Origin: an uncultured Desulfobulbus sp.
Lineage (GTDB): Bacteria > Desulfobacterota > Desulfobulbia > Desulfobulbales > Desulfobulbaceae
Reading direction: 5' to 3'
Assembly (NCBI RefSeq): GCF_963664075.1
Contig: NZ_OY760916.1
Location: forward strand, 310,001 to 374,000
Length of the DNA: 64,000 nucleotides
Shown: positions 9,247 to 17,984 of the stretch, one piece after another
Layout: every line of letters starts with the position of its first letter
How positions within the stretch are numbered: position 1 is the stretch's first letter
Position numbers and translations under genes: made by a program
The notes under the pieces: model-generated
Databases searched by the model: none
Told to the model about the DNA's origin: nothing
The model's input: the letters and a program-made list of their open reading frames with translations, nothing else

Positions 9247-10623
9247 ATGGCTGCGTATCAGCTCATCATCATAGGCGGTGGCCTTTCAGGACTGGCAGCA
9301 GGAATCCGTGCCGCTCGTTTTGGCTACAAAACCCTGATTCTTGAACAGCACAGTCTACCCGGCGGGCTCAATTCCTACTACACTCGGCAGGGGCGTCTTT
9401 TTGAGACTGGCCTCCATGCCATGACCAATTACGCCGAACCACGCGATAAACGAGCTCCTCTCAATCGCCTGTTCCGTCAGTTGCGCCTTTCCCGCAAGCA
9501 GTTCACCTTTCACCAGCAGATAGCCTCCGAAATCCATTTTCCGGATCGTCGTCTTCGTTTCAGCAATGATCCGGAGATGTTGGAAGAAGCCATTGGCCAG
9601 GCCTTTCCTGCACGGATAGATGCTTTTCGATTTCTCAAAAGCCGCATCGCCGACTATGACCCCTTTACGGTTGTTCCCTGGCGATCGACCCGTGGGTTTC
9701 TCCACGAAATTCTCCAGGAGCCAGCCCTGGAGGATATGCTGCTCCTGCCACTGATGGTCTATGGCAACGCCGAAGAAGAAGACATGGATCTGGGCCAGTT
9801 TGTGATCATGTTTCGGGCGGTGTTTGAGGATGGTTTTTTTCGTCCCAGTGGTACCATGCGCGAATTTATCTCCCTGCTGGTTGAGCAGTATAAGGAGTTT
9901 GGGGGAGAGCTGCGCTATCGGGCTCCGGTTTCGCGGATCGTGATTGAAGAGGGAGCGGTGCGCGGAGTAGCTCTGGAAAGTGGTGAGATTCTGGAAGCGG
10001 AAACTGTGCTTTCCACCGCCGGCATGCCGGAAACGATCCGCCTCTCCGATTGGAGTGCTGATCCCGAAGAGTACAGCGGTCGGATGAGCTTCATGGAGAC
10101 CATATCCGTGTTGCCCCGCCGTACTTCCACGGAACTTGGAGCAGATCGGACCATTATCTTCTACAACAGTCGGAATACGCTAACCTATCGTCGGCCTGCA
10201 GAGTACCTTGATACCTCCTGGGGGGTTATCTGTTTTCCGGAACATTTTTCTGGGCTGCCTCTCGAGGAGACCGCGCAGATTCGAGTGACCAATGCCGCAA
10301 GCTATCCCTTGTGGAATTCGCTGGGACGAGAAGAGTACACCACCCAGAAAGCGTACTGGACCCGGGCTGCCGTAACCGCCAGTGAGGAAATTATTGGGAA
10401 TTATCAACCGTCCATTGTATATCAGGACAGTTTTACCCCACTCACCATCGAGCGTTTCACCCGTAAAGCCGAAGGGGCCGTGTACGGAAGCAGTCGTAAG
10501 ATAAAAGATGGTTTGACGCCTTGGCCTAATCTTTTTGTCGCGGGAACCGACCAGGGCTACCTCGGGATTGTCGGGGCCATGCTCAGCGGCATTACCGTGG
10601 TGAATCAGCACATTCTAGGTTAA
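9247..10623 (+). CDS. CrtI/CrtISO-like FAD-dependent oxidoreductase (first of two)
   Basis: The 458-residue protein begins with the dinucleotide-binding motif GGGLSGLAAG and continues with PGGLNSYYTRQGRLFETGLH, the pattern of the phytoene desaturase/carotenoid isomerase/retinol saturase superfamily. The C-terminal LFVAGTDQGYLGIVGAM is the matching FAD-binding end. I chose the ATG at 9247; the frame extends to a TTG at 9235, but the ATG sits right before the Rossmann motif. There is no good ribosome-binding site. No carotenoid genes (crtB, crtE) are nearby, so the substrate is probably a lipid-like polyene chain made by this locus. The reaction could be desaturation, isomerisation or saturation of double bonds; this is inference. 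Confidence 0.82.
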   Translation: MAAYQLIIIGGGLSGLAAGIRAARFGYKTLILEQHSLPGGLNSYYTRQGRLFETGLHAMTNYAEPRDKRAPLNRLFRQLRLSRKQFTFHQQIASEIHFPDRRLRFSNDPEMLEEAIGQAFPARIDAFRFLKSRIADYDPFTVVPWRSTRGFLHEILQEPALEDMLLLPLMVYGNAEEEDMDLGQFVIMFRAVFEDGFFRPSGTMREFISLLVEQYKEFGGELRYRAPVSRIVIEEGAVRGVALESGEILEAETVLSTAGMPETIRLSDWSADPEEYSGRMSFMETISVLPRRTSTELGADRTIIFYNSRNTLTYRRPAEYLDTSWGVICFPEHFSGLPLEETAQIRVTNAASYPLWNSLGREEYTTQKAYWTRAAVTASEEIIGNYQPSIVYQDSFTPLTIERFTRKAEGAVYGSSRKIKDGLTPWPNLFVAGTDQGYLGIVGAMLSGITVVNQHILG

Positions 10624-10673
10624 ACCATTGGTAGAAGACACCCTAAATTTCTGAATCGAACATTTGGAGAACG

Positions 10674-12083
10674 ATGCAATTTACGCCTTTGGACACCCTG
10701 CAACCGCAGTATGACGTTATCGTAATCGGCTCGGGCCTTGGTGGGCTGACCAGCGCCAACCGGCTGGCGGCAGCTGGCCATTCCGTGCTTTTGCTGGAGC
10801 ACCATATTCAACTCGGTGGCTTGGCAACCTGGTTCAAGCGGGGCGGACATATCTTTGACGTTTCTTTGCATGGATTTCCCTATGGTATGGTCAAGACCTG
10901 CAAAAAATACTGGGGCAAAGCCATTCGGGACTCCATTGTCCAGTTGAAAAATATCGTTTTTGACAACCCCCAGTTTTCCCTCACCACTACCTTCAGCAAA
11001 AAGGACTTTGTCCGTATTCTCCAGGAACACTTCGGCATAGAGAAGCAGGTCGTCGAGGGCTTCTTTGCCACGGTTGATGGCATGAACTTTTATGACGATC
11101 AATCGATGACCACCCGTGAACTCTTTGATCAGTTCTTTCCTGGGCGAACTGATGTGCATCGTCTCTTGATGGAGCCTATCACCTACGCCAATGGTTCTAC
11201 TCTGGATGAACCGGCCATCACCTATGGCATTGTTTTTTCCAACTTCATGAACCGTGGGGTTTTCACCTTTGAGGGCGGCACCGACAAGCTGATTCATATG
11301 ATGAGCCAGGAGTTGCTGGAAAAAGGGGTGGATATCTGCACTGGCGCCAAGGTGGAGCGTGTCCTGGTTGAGGGGGGCGTGACCTCCGGTGTGGTGGTCA
11401 AAGGCCGCACCATTGCAGCTCGGGCCGTGGTCTCCAACGCCGGTATCACCAACACCATAGATAACCTGGTCGGCCGTGAGCAGTTTGCCACTGAATATGT
11501 GGAAAAATTTAATCAGGTCCAGGTCAATAACTCCAGCTGCCAGGTCTACTTCGGTCTTCGCAAGGGCGAAGTCATTGATGACATCGGTGATCTGCTCTTT
11601 ACCTCGACCTCAGAAGAATTTTCCTCGGAAGAGATGCGGGGAATGGAGACCAAGAGCCGCACCTTCTCGGTCTACTATCCCAAGACCAGGCCTGACGCAG
11701 CACCGGATTACACCATCGTCGCCTCGATGAACGCCAACTATGATGACTGGGCAAGGCTGGACAAGGAAGCCTATGCCAGAGCCAAAGAGGCAATGATAGA
11801 GCGTTGCCTGGTGGATTTGGAACGCTATATTCCAGGCGTACGCGACAAGATCGATACCATTGAATCAGCCACCCCCAAGACCTTCAACCGCTATACCCTC
11901 CACACCAAAGGAACCTCCTTTGGCACCAAGTTTGAAGGGCTTGATGTCTCCCGTTCTCTCCATAAAGAGCTGGCTGGACTCTTTCACGTGGGCTCGGTGG
12001 GCATTATCATGAGTGGTTGGCTGGGGGCTATCAATTATGGCGTCATCGTGGCCAATGATGTGGACAGCTACTTGAGGAGTTGA
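10674..12083 (+). CDS. CrtI/CrtISO-like FAD-dependent oxidoreductase (second of two)
   Basis: The 469-residue protein has the FAD motif [14 protein letters not shown] at residues 19-32, then [20 protein letters not shown], and a C-terminal [19 protein letters not shown]. It belongs to the same superfamily as the gene before it but is clearly diverged, so the pair is an old duplication or two separate recruitments, not a recent tandem copy. The next gene (SDR reductase) starts 3 bases after its stop, showing tight coupling. A two-enzyme CrtI-type set beside a KAS, ACP and reductases resembles gene sets proposed for unusual lipids such as ladderanes in anammox bacteria; what it does here is unknown. 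Confidence 0.82.
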   Translation: MQFTPLDTLQPQYDVIVIGSGLGGLTSANRLAAAGHSVLLLEHHIQLGGLATWFKRGGHIFDVSLHGFPYGMVKTCKKYWGKAIRDSIVQLKNIVFDNPQFSLTTTFSKKDFVRILQEHFGIEKQVVEGFFATVDGMNFYDDQSMTTRELFDQFFPGRTDVHRLLMEPITYANGSTLDEPAITYGIVFSNFMNRGVFTFEGGTDKLIHMMSQELLEKGVDICTGAKVERVLVEGGVTSGVVVKGRTIAARAVVSNAGITNTIDNLVGREQFATEYVEKFNQVQVNNSSCQVYFGLRKGEVIDDIGDLLFTSTSEEFSSEEMRGMETKSRTFSVYYPKTRPDAAPDYTIVASMNANYDDWARLDKEAYARAKEAMIERCLVDLERYIPGVRDKIDTIESATPKTFNRYTLHTKGTSFGTKFEGLDVSRSLHKELAGLFHVGSVGIIMSGWLGAINYGVIVANDVDSYLRS

Positions 12084-12086
12084 AAT

Positions 12087-12827
12087 ATGGGCAACTTTGA
12101 AGGGAAAAAAGCGGTTGTTACCGGGGCAACCCGTGGCATCGGTCGGGCCATTACCGAGGCCCTGCTTGCCCAGGGGGCAAGAGTCCATGGTGTCTATGGC
12201 GGGAACCAGGCAGCGGCAGAAGCCATGCAGGCTGACTGCAGCCAGTTTGCTGGTCGTTTGACGCTCTCCCAACTTGATGTCAGCGATTACGTGGCAGTGG
12301 CAACCTTTTTTACAGAGCTGGAAGCAGAGTGGGAAACCCTGGATATCCTGGTCAACAACGCCGGAATCCGTCGTGATGCGGTCCTGCCCATGATGAAAGA
12401 GGATGACTGGCGACGGGTGATTGATGTCAATCTCACCGGCGGCTACACCATGTCCAAGTTTGCCGTGCCCATGATGCTCTCCCAAAAGTACGGACGTATT
12501 CTCTTTGTAACTTCCCCCATGGGACATCTGGGATTTGCCGGCCAGGCCAACTACTCTGCCTCCAAGGCAGGGCAGGTCGGCCTGATGAAGTCACTCTCTA
12601 AAGAGGTGGCGAAGCGTAAAATCACAGTCAACTGCGTTTCTCCCGGTTTTATCGCCACCGACTTTATTGAGGATCTTCAGGAAGCACAGGTCAAAGCCTA
12701 CAAGAAGATGGTCCCTGCCAATCGTTTTGGTCAGCCGTCTGAGGTGGCCGATGCAGCCCTTTTTCTTCTGAGTGATCAGGCAGCCTATATTAATGGCGCT
12801 GTCCTTGAGATAACCGGCGGACTCTAA
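12087..12827 (+). CDS. 3-oxoacyl-ACP reductase-like SDR (FabG-like)
   Basis: This is a 246-residue short-chain dehydrogenase/reductase. It has the NAD(P) motif GATRGIG (residues 13-19), NNAG at 90-93, and the catalytic Ser143, Tyr156 and Lys160 in YSASK. Length and motifs match FabG, which reduces the beta-keto group after each condensation. The gene is 3 bases downstream of the second CrtI-like gene and 3 bases upstream of the dehydratase, so it is translated as part of the same operon. Its presence beside KAS and ACP suggests a dedicated elongation cycle instead of borrowing the housekeeping reductase. Confidence 0.9.
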   Translation: MGNFEGKKAVVTGATRGIGRAITEALLAQGARVHGVYGGNQAAAEAMQADCSQFAGRLTLSQLDVSDYVAVATFFTELEAEWETLDILVNNAGIRRDAVLPMMKEDDWRRVIDVNLTGGYTMSKFAVPMMLSQKYGRILFVTSPMGHLGFAGQANYSASKAGQVGLMKSLSKEVAKRKITVNCVSPGFIATDFIEDLQEAQVKAYKKMVPANRFGQPSEVADAALFLLSDQAAYINGAVLEITGGL

Positions 12828-12830
12828 ACC

Positions 12831-13268
12831 ATGACTGATCCACTGATTCTTGAACGGTTGCCTCATCGTCCTCCCTTTCTCTGGTTGGACCGGGTGGTGG
12901 AGCTGAGCAACGAGCAGATTCGCGCCGAAAAATTCCTTCCACAAGATCTGGACGTGTTTCAGGGGCATTATCCTAGCTACCCCATAATGCCGGGCGTGCT
13001 GCTTTGTGAGGCGGTTTTTCAGGCGGGGGCTCTATTTTTAAGCCAGAGCCTCGGGAACGGTGAGGATGTCCCCGCTGCCGGAGTGCCGGTCTTGACCCGT
13101 ATATTAGGCGCCAAGTTTAAACGGGAAGTGCGCCCCGGTGATACCCTGGATATAACCGCTAAACTCATCGAGCGGCTGGGGCCTGCCTGGATTATGAAGG
13201 GAGCGGTGCGGGTCGGTGGTAAAGTGGCGGTTCAGGTTGAATTTGCCTGTGCCCGCAAGGAGGCCTAA
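12831..13268 (+). CDS. 3-hydroxyacyl-ACP dehydratase (FabZ-like hotdog fold)
   Basis: The 145-residue protein starts with [13 protein letters not shown], the FabZ signature, and has the catalytic His46 in [12 protein letters not shown] and Glu60 in [10 protein letters not shown]. It would dehydrate the 3-hydroxyacyl-ACP to a trans-2-enoyl-ACP. The gene overlaps the next one by one base (TAATG). In a locus with two CrtI-like enzymes, a dehydratase without an obligatory reduction step could leave conjugated or skipped double bonds in the chain. Confidence 0.9.
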   Translation: MTDPLILERLPHRPPFLWLDRVVELSNEQIRAEKFLPQDLDVFQGHYPSYPIMPGVLLCEAVFQAGALFLSQSLGNGEDVPAAGVPVLTRILGAKFKREVRPGDTLDITAKLIERLGPAWIMKGAVRVGGKVAVQVEFACARKEA

Positions 13269-14068
13269 TGGATTTTCTTGGGCTTGCAGGGAAAACAGTG
13301 GTGGTCTTTGGTTTGGCCAATAAAAAATCTGTGGCCTGCGCCATTGCCAGAAATCTCGTCGAAGCCGGTGCCCATGTCGTCCATGTGGTGCGCAGTGAAC
13401 AACGCGCGGAAACTGCCAGAAAACTCTTTCCCGATTCACCGGTGTTCTGCTGTGATGTGGAGGATGAGGCCAATATCATCAAGGTCCGCGATGCCATCGG
13501 CGAGCAGACTAAAGAACCTCTCGCAGGTATAGTCCATTCCATAGCCTTTGCAAATTATTCTGAAGGGATACGCCCCTTTCACGAGACACCCCAGCGGGAT
13601 TTTCTTCAGGCGATCAATATCTCCTGCTTTTCTTTTATTGCCATTGCCAACCACTTTAAATCACTGCTCGCTGCGGATGGCTCCATGGTGACCATCTCCA
13701 TCTCCACCACGAAAATGGCGGCAGAGAATTATGGCTACATGGCCCCGATTAAGGCCGCGCTTGAATCATCGCTTTGTTTTCTCTCTAAAAGTTTCTCTGC
13801 TTTTTCCCAGGTGCGTTTCAATGCTGTCTGCCCGGGACTGCTGAAAACGTCGGCCTCGGCAGGCATTCCCGGCTATGTGGACAGTTATTTGTATGCCGAG
13901 CAGGCCACCCTCAGAAAAAAAGCGGTGCAAACCCAAGAAGCCGCCGATGTGGCCACATTTCTCCTTTCTTCCCGTTCATCAGGCATGACCGGGCAGTGTC
14001 TGGTGGTCGATGCGGGGATGGGGATGAACTATTTTGATCATGAGATCGTCAGCAAGGTGATGCGCTGA
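13268..14068 (+). CDS. Enoyl-ACP reductase-like SDR (FabI-type)
   Basis: The 266-residue protein has an altered nucleotide motif GLANKKSVA, as in FabI (where GVANKRSIA is typical), VHSIAFA at 89-95, and the wide-spaced catalytic pair Tyr155 and Lys162 (Y-x6-K) characteristic of enoyl-ACP reductases and not of FabG. It would reduce the enoyl chain. The glycine-rich C-terminus ([14 protein letters not shown]) is also FabI-like. It starts inside the stop of the dehydratase gene. Housekeeping FabI, if present, must be elsewhere; this copy is likely specific for the local pathway. Another SDR reaction cannot be excluded. Confidence 0.8.
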   Translation: MDFLGLAGKTVVVFGLANKKSVACAIARNLVEAGAHVVHVVRSEQRAETARKLFPDSPVFCCDVEDEANIIKVRDAIGEQTKEPLAGIVHSIAFANYSEGIRPFHETPQRDFLQAINISCFSFIAIANHFKSLLAADGSMVTISISTTKMAAENYGYMAPIKAALESSLCFLSKSFSAFSQVRFNAVCPGLLKTSASAGIPGYVDSYLYAEQATLRKKAVQTQEAADVATFLLSSRSSGMTGQCLVVDAGMGMNYFDHEIVSKVMR

Positions 14069-14094
14069 CCTTATTCGGACTTGAAGGAATCCCG

Positions 14095-14337
14095 ATGCAA
14101 CTGCCCCCACAACTTGCCCGTTTGGGGCGAATGGTCGTGCATGCCAAGGATGTGTTTTTTTCTCCTACCACACCCCTGTATGTAAAAGGTGTTCTCGCCT
14201 TGGGCGTTCTCTACGCCCTGTCGCCCTATGATCTCCTCCCGGATTGGATGCCGTTGATCGGTGTTGTTGATGATCTGGCGCTGGTTGCCCTGTTAATCAG
14301 CTGGGCAAATCGTTTTTCCACCCATAATAGAACGTAA
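14095..14337 (+). CDS. Small DUF1232 (YkvA-like) membrane protein
   Basis: This is an 80-residue protein with a hydrophobic N-terminal helix pair and the DUF1232 signature YALSPYDLLPDWMPLIGVVDD. The ATG follows GAAGGA. Family members are small membrane-associated proteins without a settled function. Here it sits between the FabI-like gene and oleA, on the same strand with gaps of 26 and 39 bases, so it is part of the operon. It might help anchor the pathway at the membrane or handle the hydrophobic product; that is a guess from position. Confidence 0.8.
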   Translation: MQLPPQLARLGRMVVHAKDVFFSPTTPLYVKGVLALGVLYALSPYDLLPDWMPLIGVVDDLALVALLISWANRFSTHNRT

Positions 14338-14376
14338 GTAGGGCTTGGTCGATTCGAGCTCTACAAAGAGAGGATT

Positions 14377-15411
14377 ATGCGTTACAGCAGGGTTTGTCTG
14401 CACGAATTTGGCTATGCCTTACCCCCGATCGAGTTGCGCTCGGCAGCGATTGAAGCCCAGCTGCAATCGGTGTACGAGCGCCTCAAACTGCCTGCGGGAC
14501 GACTCGAGCTGATGACGGGTATCGGCTCGCGAAGGTTGTGGGAGCCTGGCACTCGACCCAGCCAGGGAGCTACGGCTGCTGGTGAGGATGCACTCTCGCG
14601 GGCGGGGATCAATCGGGATGATATCGGTTGTTTGCTCTTTACCTCAGTGAGTCGGGATATGATGGAACCGGCCACCGCCTCCTTTGTCCACCGTAACCTG
14701 CAGCTGCCATCCTCTTGCCTCCTTTTTGATATTTCCAACGCCTGCCTGGGTTTTTTGGACGGCATGGTGATGCTCGCGAACATGATAGAGCTGGGACAGG
14801 TCCGCTCGGGCCTGATTGTTGCCGGCGAGACGGCTGAAGATCTGGTCCATTCCACCATCCGTCACATCCTCACTGACACGAGTCTGACCCGTAAATCGAT
14901 CAAGCCGCTCTTTGCCTCACTTACCATTGGTTCGGGTGCAGTCGCCCTGGTGATGACCGCGCGTGACTATAAGGATACCGGCCATTTTCTAGTTGGTGGC
15001 GGAGTAGCGGCCAATACAGACCATAATGACCTCTGCCAGGGCGGGCAAAATTCGGAGCAGGGGACGCTGATGTCCACCGATTCTGAGTTGCTCCTGGAAA
15101 AAGGGATTGAGACCGCAGCGGCCTGCTGGCAGTCTTTCCATGCGGAACTCGGCTGGGAAAAGGATTCCATCGATCAGTTTTTCTGTCACCAGGTGGGACG
15201 TGCTCATGCCCAGTTGCTGTTTTCAACCTTGGCGCTTAATCAAAGTAAAAACTACGAGACCCTGCCGATCCTAGGTAATGTTGGGTCGGTCTCCGCACCA
15301 ATCACCATGGCCATGGGGATTGAACAGGGAGCACTGCAACCTGGGCAACGGGCAGCACTGTTAGGGATCGGTTCCGGTATCAACTCGTTGATGCTGGGCA
15401 TTGATTGGTAG
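14377..15411 (+). CDS. oleA: OleA-like acyl-CoA/acyl-ACP head-to-head condensing enzyme
   Basis: The 344-residue thiolase-fold protein resembles FabH but has the OleA arrangement: catalytic Cys123 in SNACLGF, His271 in CHQVGRAH, Asn301 in LGNVGS and Glu97 in MEPATAS. The glutamate at that position is the base that removes the alpha proton in OleA and is not a FabH feature. OleA joins two fatty acyl thioesters by a non-decarboxylative Claisen condensation to a 2-alkyl-3-ketoacid. The identity is supported by the next three genes, which are oleB, oleC and oleD in order. Confidence 0.9.
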   Translation: MRYSRVCLHEFGYALPPIELRSAAIEAQLQSVYERLKLPAGRLELMTGIGSRRLWEPGTRPSQGATAAGEDALSRAGINRDDIGCLLFTSVSRDMMEPATASFVHRNLQLPSSCLLFDISNACLGFLDGMVMLANMIELGQVRSGLIVAGETAEDLVHSTIRHILTDTSLTRKSIKPLFASLTIGSGAVALVMTARDYKDTGHFLVGGGVAANTDHNDLCQGGQNSEQGTLMSTDSELLLEKGIETAAACWQSFHAELGWEKDSIDQFFCHQVGRAHAQLLFSTLALNQSKNYETLPILGNVGSVSAPITMAMGIEQGALQPGQRAALLGIGSGINSLMLGIDW

Positions 15412-15431
15412 CAAAGGGAGCGAGAAGAACT

Positions 15432-16319
15432 ATGAACCTGAAACAACTTGCCCAGTATCCCTTTCAACCGAACTATCTTGATATTCGTGGGCACCGCCTT
15501 GCCTATCTGGATGAAGGTGAAGGGCTTGCCCTGGTCATGGTCCATGGCAATCCTTCCTGGTCCTATCTCTACCGTAATCTGGTCACCCAGCTGCAAGATC
15601 GTTACCGCTGTATTGTTCCCGATCATATGGGCTGCGGATTTTCCGATAAACCGCTGAACTACCCCTACCGTCTGGAAAATCACATTGAAAACCTTGAATT
15701 CCTGCTGGATCATTTAGGCGTTAAGCGTTGCGTGTTGCTGGTCCACGACTGGGGAGGCGCTATTGGCATGGGCTGGGCTGGGCGTTATCCTGAGCGGGTG
15801 GCCGGTTGCGTGGTGATGAATACGGCCGCCTTTCCCTCGCCACATATTCCGCTGCGTATAGATATCTGCCGCTGGCCGTTTCTGGGAGAATTTCTGGTGC
15901 GCGGTCTCAATGGGTTCGCCGGGGCTGCCATCGTTATGGCCGTGAAAAAACGCATGTCCCGGTCTGTTGCCCGCTCTTTTCTCGCCCCGTACAACAACTG
16001 GCACAACCGCATTGCAGTGCATCGTTTTGTCAAAGACATCCCCATGCACCCAAGTCATCCATCCTGGTCGACCCTGACCCAGATCGAGGAAAATCTTGTA
16101 AAGTTACGGCACCATCCCATGCTGCTCTGTTGGGGAGGCGGTGATTTCTGCTTTCACGATTGGTTTTATAAGCAGTGGCAGGCTCGTTTCCCTGGGGCGG
16201 AGGCGCATTATTTTCAGGATGCCGGTCATTATCTCCTTGAGGATGGTTTTGAGCAGATAGCTCCCCGCATCGAGGCTTTTCTTGCATCCCTGCCTGCCTC
16301 TGGAGAGATCAATGACTGA
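15432..16319 (+). CDS. oleB: OleB-like alpha/beta hydrolase (beta-lactone decarboxylase)
   Basis: The protein has 295 residues in the haloalkane dehalogenase-like branch of the alpha/beta hydrolase fold. The oxyanion-hole motif VHGNPSWSYLYRN is at 37-49, the nucleophile is Asp106 in HDWGGA, an acid candidate is Asp238 and the base is His266 in DAGHYLLED. I chose the ATG at 15432, which has GGGAGCGAG upstream, over a GTG at 15405 inside the end of oleA. In the known pathway OleB turns the beta-lactone into a cis-olefin with loss of CO2. The gene overlaps oleC by 8 bases. Confidence 0.9.
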   Translation: MNLKQLAQYPFQPNYLDIRGHRLAYLDEGEGLALVMVHGNPSWSYLYRNLVTQLQDRYRCIVPDHMGCGFSDKPLNYPYRLENHIENLEFLLDHLGVKRCVLLVHDWGGAIGMGWAGRYPERVAGCVVMNTAAFPSPHIPLRIDICRWPFLGEFLVRGLNGFAGAAIVMAVKKRMSRSVARSFLAPYNNWHNRIAVHRFVKDIPMHPSHPSWSTLTQIEENLVKLRHHPMLLCWGGGDFCFHDWFYKQWQARFPGAEAHYFQDAGHYLLEDGFEQIAPRIEAFLASLPASGEIND

Positions 16320-17934
16320 TTGCAATATCGTTTCGGCTCTCTATCAGTCGGCGCAAAAACAAGGTGAAGATATAGCTTTAACCGCCTTGGAAGAGGGCCA
16401 TTGGCGTCAATGGAGCTTTGAGCAGATTGCAGAAGCCAGTCGAGGATACGCCGGAGCCCTGTACATGCGAGGCGTTCGTCGTGGGGACCGGGTAATGCTT
16501 ATGGTGCGCCCCTCCATGGAGTTTGTCTGCCTCACCTTCGGACTTTTTCAGCTCGGAGCGGTTATCATCCTTATCGATCCAGGCATGGGCTATAAAAATC
16601 TGCTGCGCTGCATTGGCTCGGTCAAACCAGACATATTGGTAGGGATTTCCAAGGCCATCCTCTTCAGCCGCTTCTTTCCTGGTCCCTTTGGTTCCGTGCG
16701 CAAGCGCATTTTGGTGGGGAAGGGAGGGCTTTTTGTACGGAATCCCCTGCAGCCTGTTATTCATCCAGAGTTGCCTGCATTTATCGCCACCAATGAGGAC
16801 CTGGCCGCCATCATCTTCACCACAGGTTCCACCGGACCGCCCAAGGGCGTGGAATACACCCACGGAATATTTCATACCCAGTTGCGTCTGATTCGCGATT
16901 ATTTTGGTATCGGTGCCGGGGATATCGATCAACCGGGTTTTCCTCTCTTTGGCCTGTTTGCCACAGCCCTCGGCGCCCAGGCGGTCATCCCAGACATGGA
17001 CCCGACCCGTCCTGCCCAGGTGGACCCTGAAAAATTTGTGGCGACGATTCAGGCTCATAAGGTGACCTACTCCTTCGGCTCTCCAGCAATCTGGAATGTA
17101 GTCAGTCGTTATTGCCTGGAGAAGGGCATCGTGCTGCCGGTGCGTAAGGTACTCATGGCAGGAGCGCCGGTGCCCGGAGAACTGGTTGAGCGGGTCCAGA
17201 AGATTTTGCCTGCTGAAGGACAGATTTACACCCCCTATGGGGCTACCGAAAGTCTGCCGGTTGCGGCCATTGAAGGACGGGAGATTGTTGAATCCACCTG
17301 GTCCCAGACCCGGATTGGACGAGGTGCCTGCGTGGGACGATCCCTGCCGGAAATGAAGCTTACCATTATTGAGCCGGTGGATGGTGTCATTGAAAACTGG
17401 GGAATAGTCAAGGAATGTGCGGCTGGACAGATCGGTGAGATCGTTGTTCGCGGCCCTGTGGTAACCCGCGCCTATGCCGGCAATGAAAAAGAAACCCTTT
17501 CTGCCAAAATTCCTGATAGTCAAGGTTTCTGGCACCGTATGGGGGATATGGGTTACCTGGATCAAGAGGGACGACTGTGGTTCTGTGGACGTAAGGCACA
17601 CCGGGTCTCCACCGACAAGGGGATGCTGTATACCATTTGCTGCGAGGCCATCTTCAACGAGCATCCCCTGGTGCGACGTTCTGCCCTGGTTGGGCTCGGG
17701 AATTGGGGGAACCAGACACCTGTTTTAGTCGTCGAACTTTTTAAGAAAACGAAAGACGAAGAAAAACTGTTTAAGGAGTTACGGGAACTGGCCTTAGCCA
17801 ATCCCTTGACAGTAGATATTGACCGCTTTCTGATCCATTCATCCTTCCCTGTCGATATTCGACATAACGCGAAGATTTTTCGTGAGAAATTAGCTGATTG
17901 GGCGGGAAAGCGGGTACAGCTCCCCTGCGGCTGA
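16312..17934 (+). CDS. oleC: OleC-like beta-lactone synthetase (AMP-ligase family)
   Basis: The 540-residue protein is an ANL-superfamily adenylating enzyme with the P-loop FTTGSTGPPKGVEYTHG near residue 174, the YGATES motif near 307, and GDMGYLDQEGRLWFCGRK near 410. The C-terminal part is short and FabI-unrelated, and carries DIRHNAKIFREKLADW instead of the acyl-CoA synthetase lysine motif PxxxxGKxxR, with Lys in the HNAKI segment. OleC converts the 2-alkyl-3-hydroxyacid to a beta-lactone. I chose the ATG at 16312 because it overlaps the stop of oleB; the frame opens earlier at 16282. Confidence 0.9.
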   Translation: MTDCNIVSALYQSAQKQGEDIALTALEEGHWRQWSFEQIAEASRGYAGALYMRGVRRGDRVMLMVRPSMEFVCLTFGLFQLGAVIILIDPGMGYKNLLRCIGSVKPDILVGISKAILFSRFFPGPFGSVRKRILVGKGGLFVRNPLQPVIHPELPAFIATNEDLAAIIFTTGSTGPPKGVEYTHGIFHTQLRLIRDYFGIGAGDIDQPGFPLFGLFATALGAQAVIPDMDPTRPAQVDPEKFVATIQAHKVTYSFGSPAIWNVVSRYCLEKGIVLPVRKVLMAGAPVPGELVERVQKILPAEGQIYTPYGATESLPVAAIEGREIVESTWSQTRIGRGACVGRSLPEMKLTIIEPVDGVIENWGIVKECAAGQIGEIVVRGPVVTRAYAGNEKETLSAKIPDSQGFWHRMGDMGYLDQEGRLWFCGRKAHRVSTDKGMLYTICCEAIFNEHPLVRRSALVGLGNWGNQTPVLVVELFKKTKDEEKLFKELRELALANPLTVDIDRFLIHSSFPVDIRHNAKIFREKLADWAGKRVQLPCG

Positions 17935-17984
17935 TAGATAATGACGGTACTTTCCGGGTGAAAGATGCGATTAATGGAGAGAGG

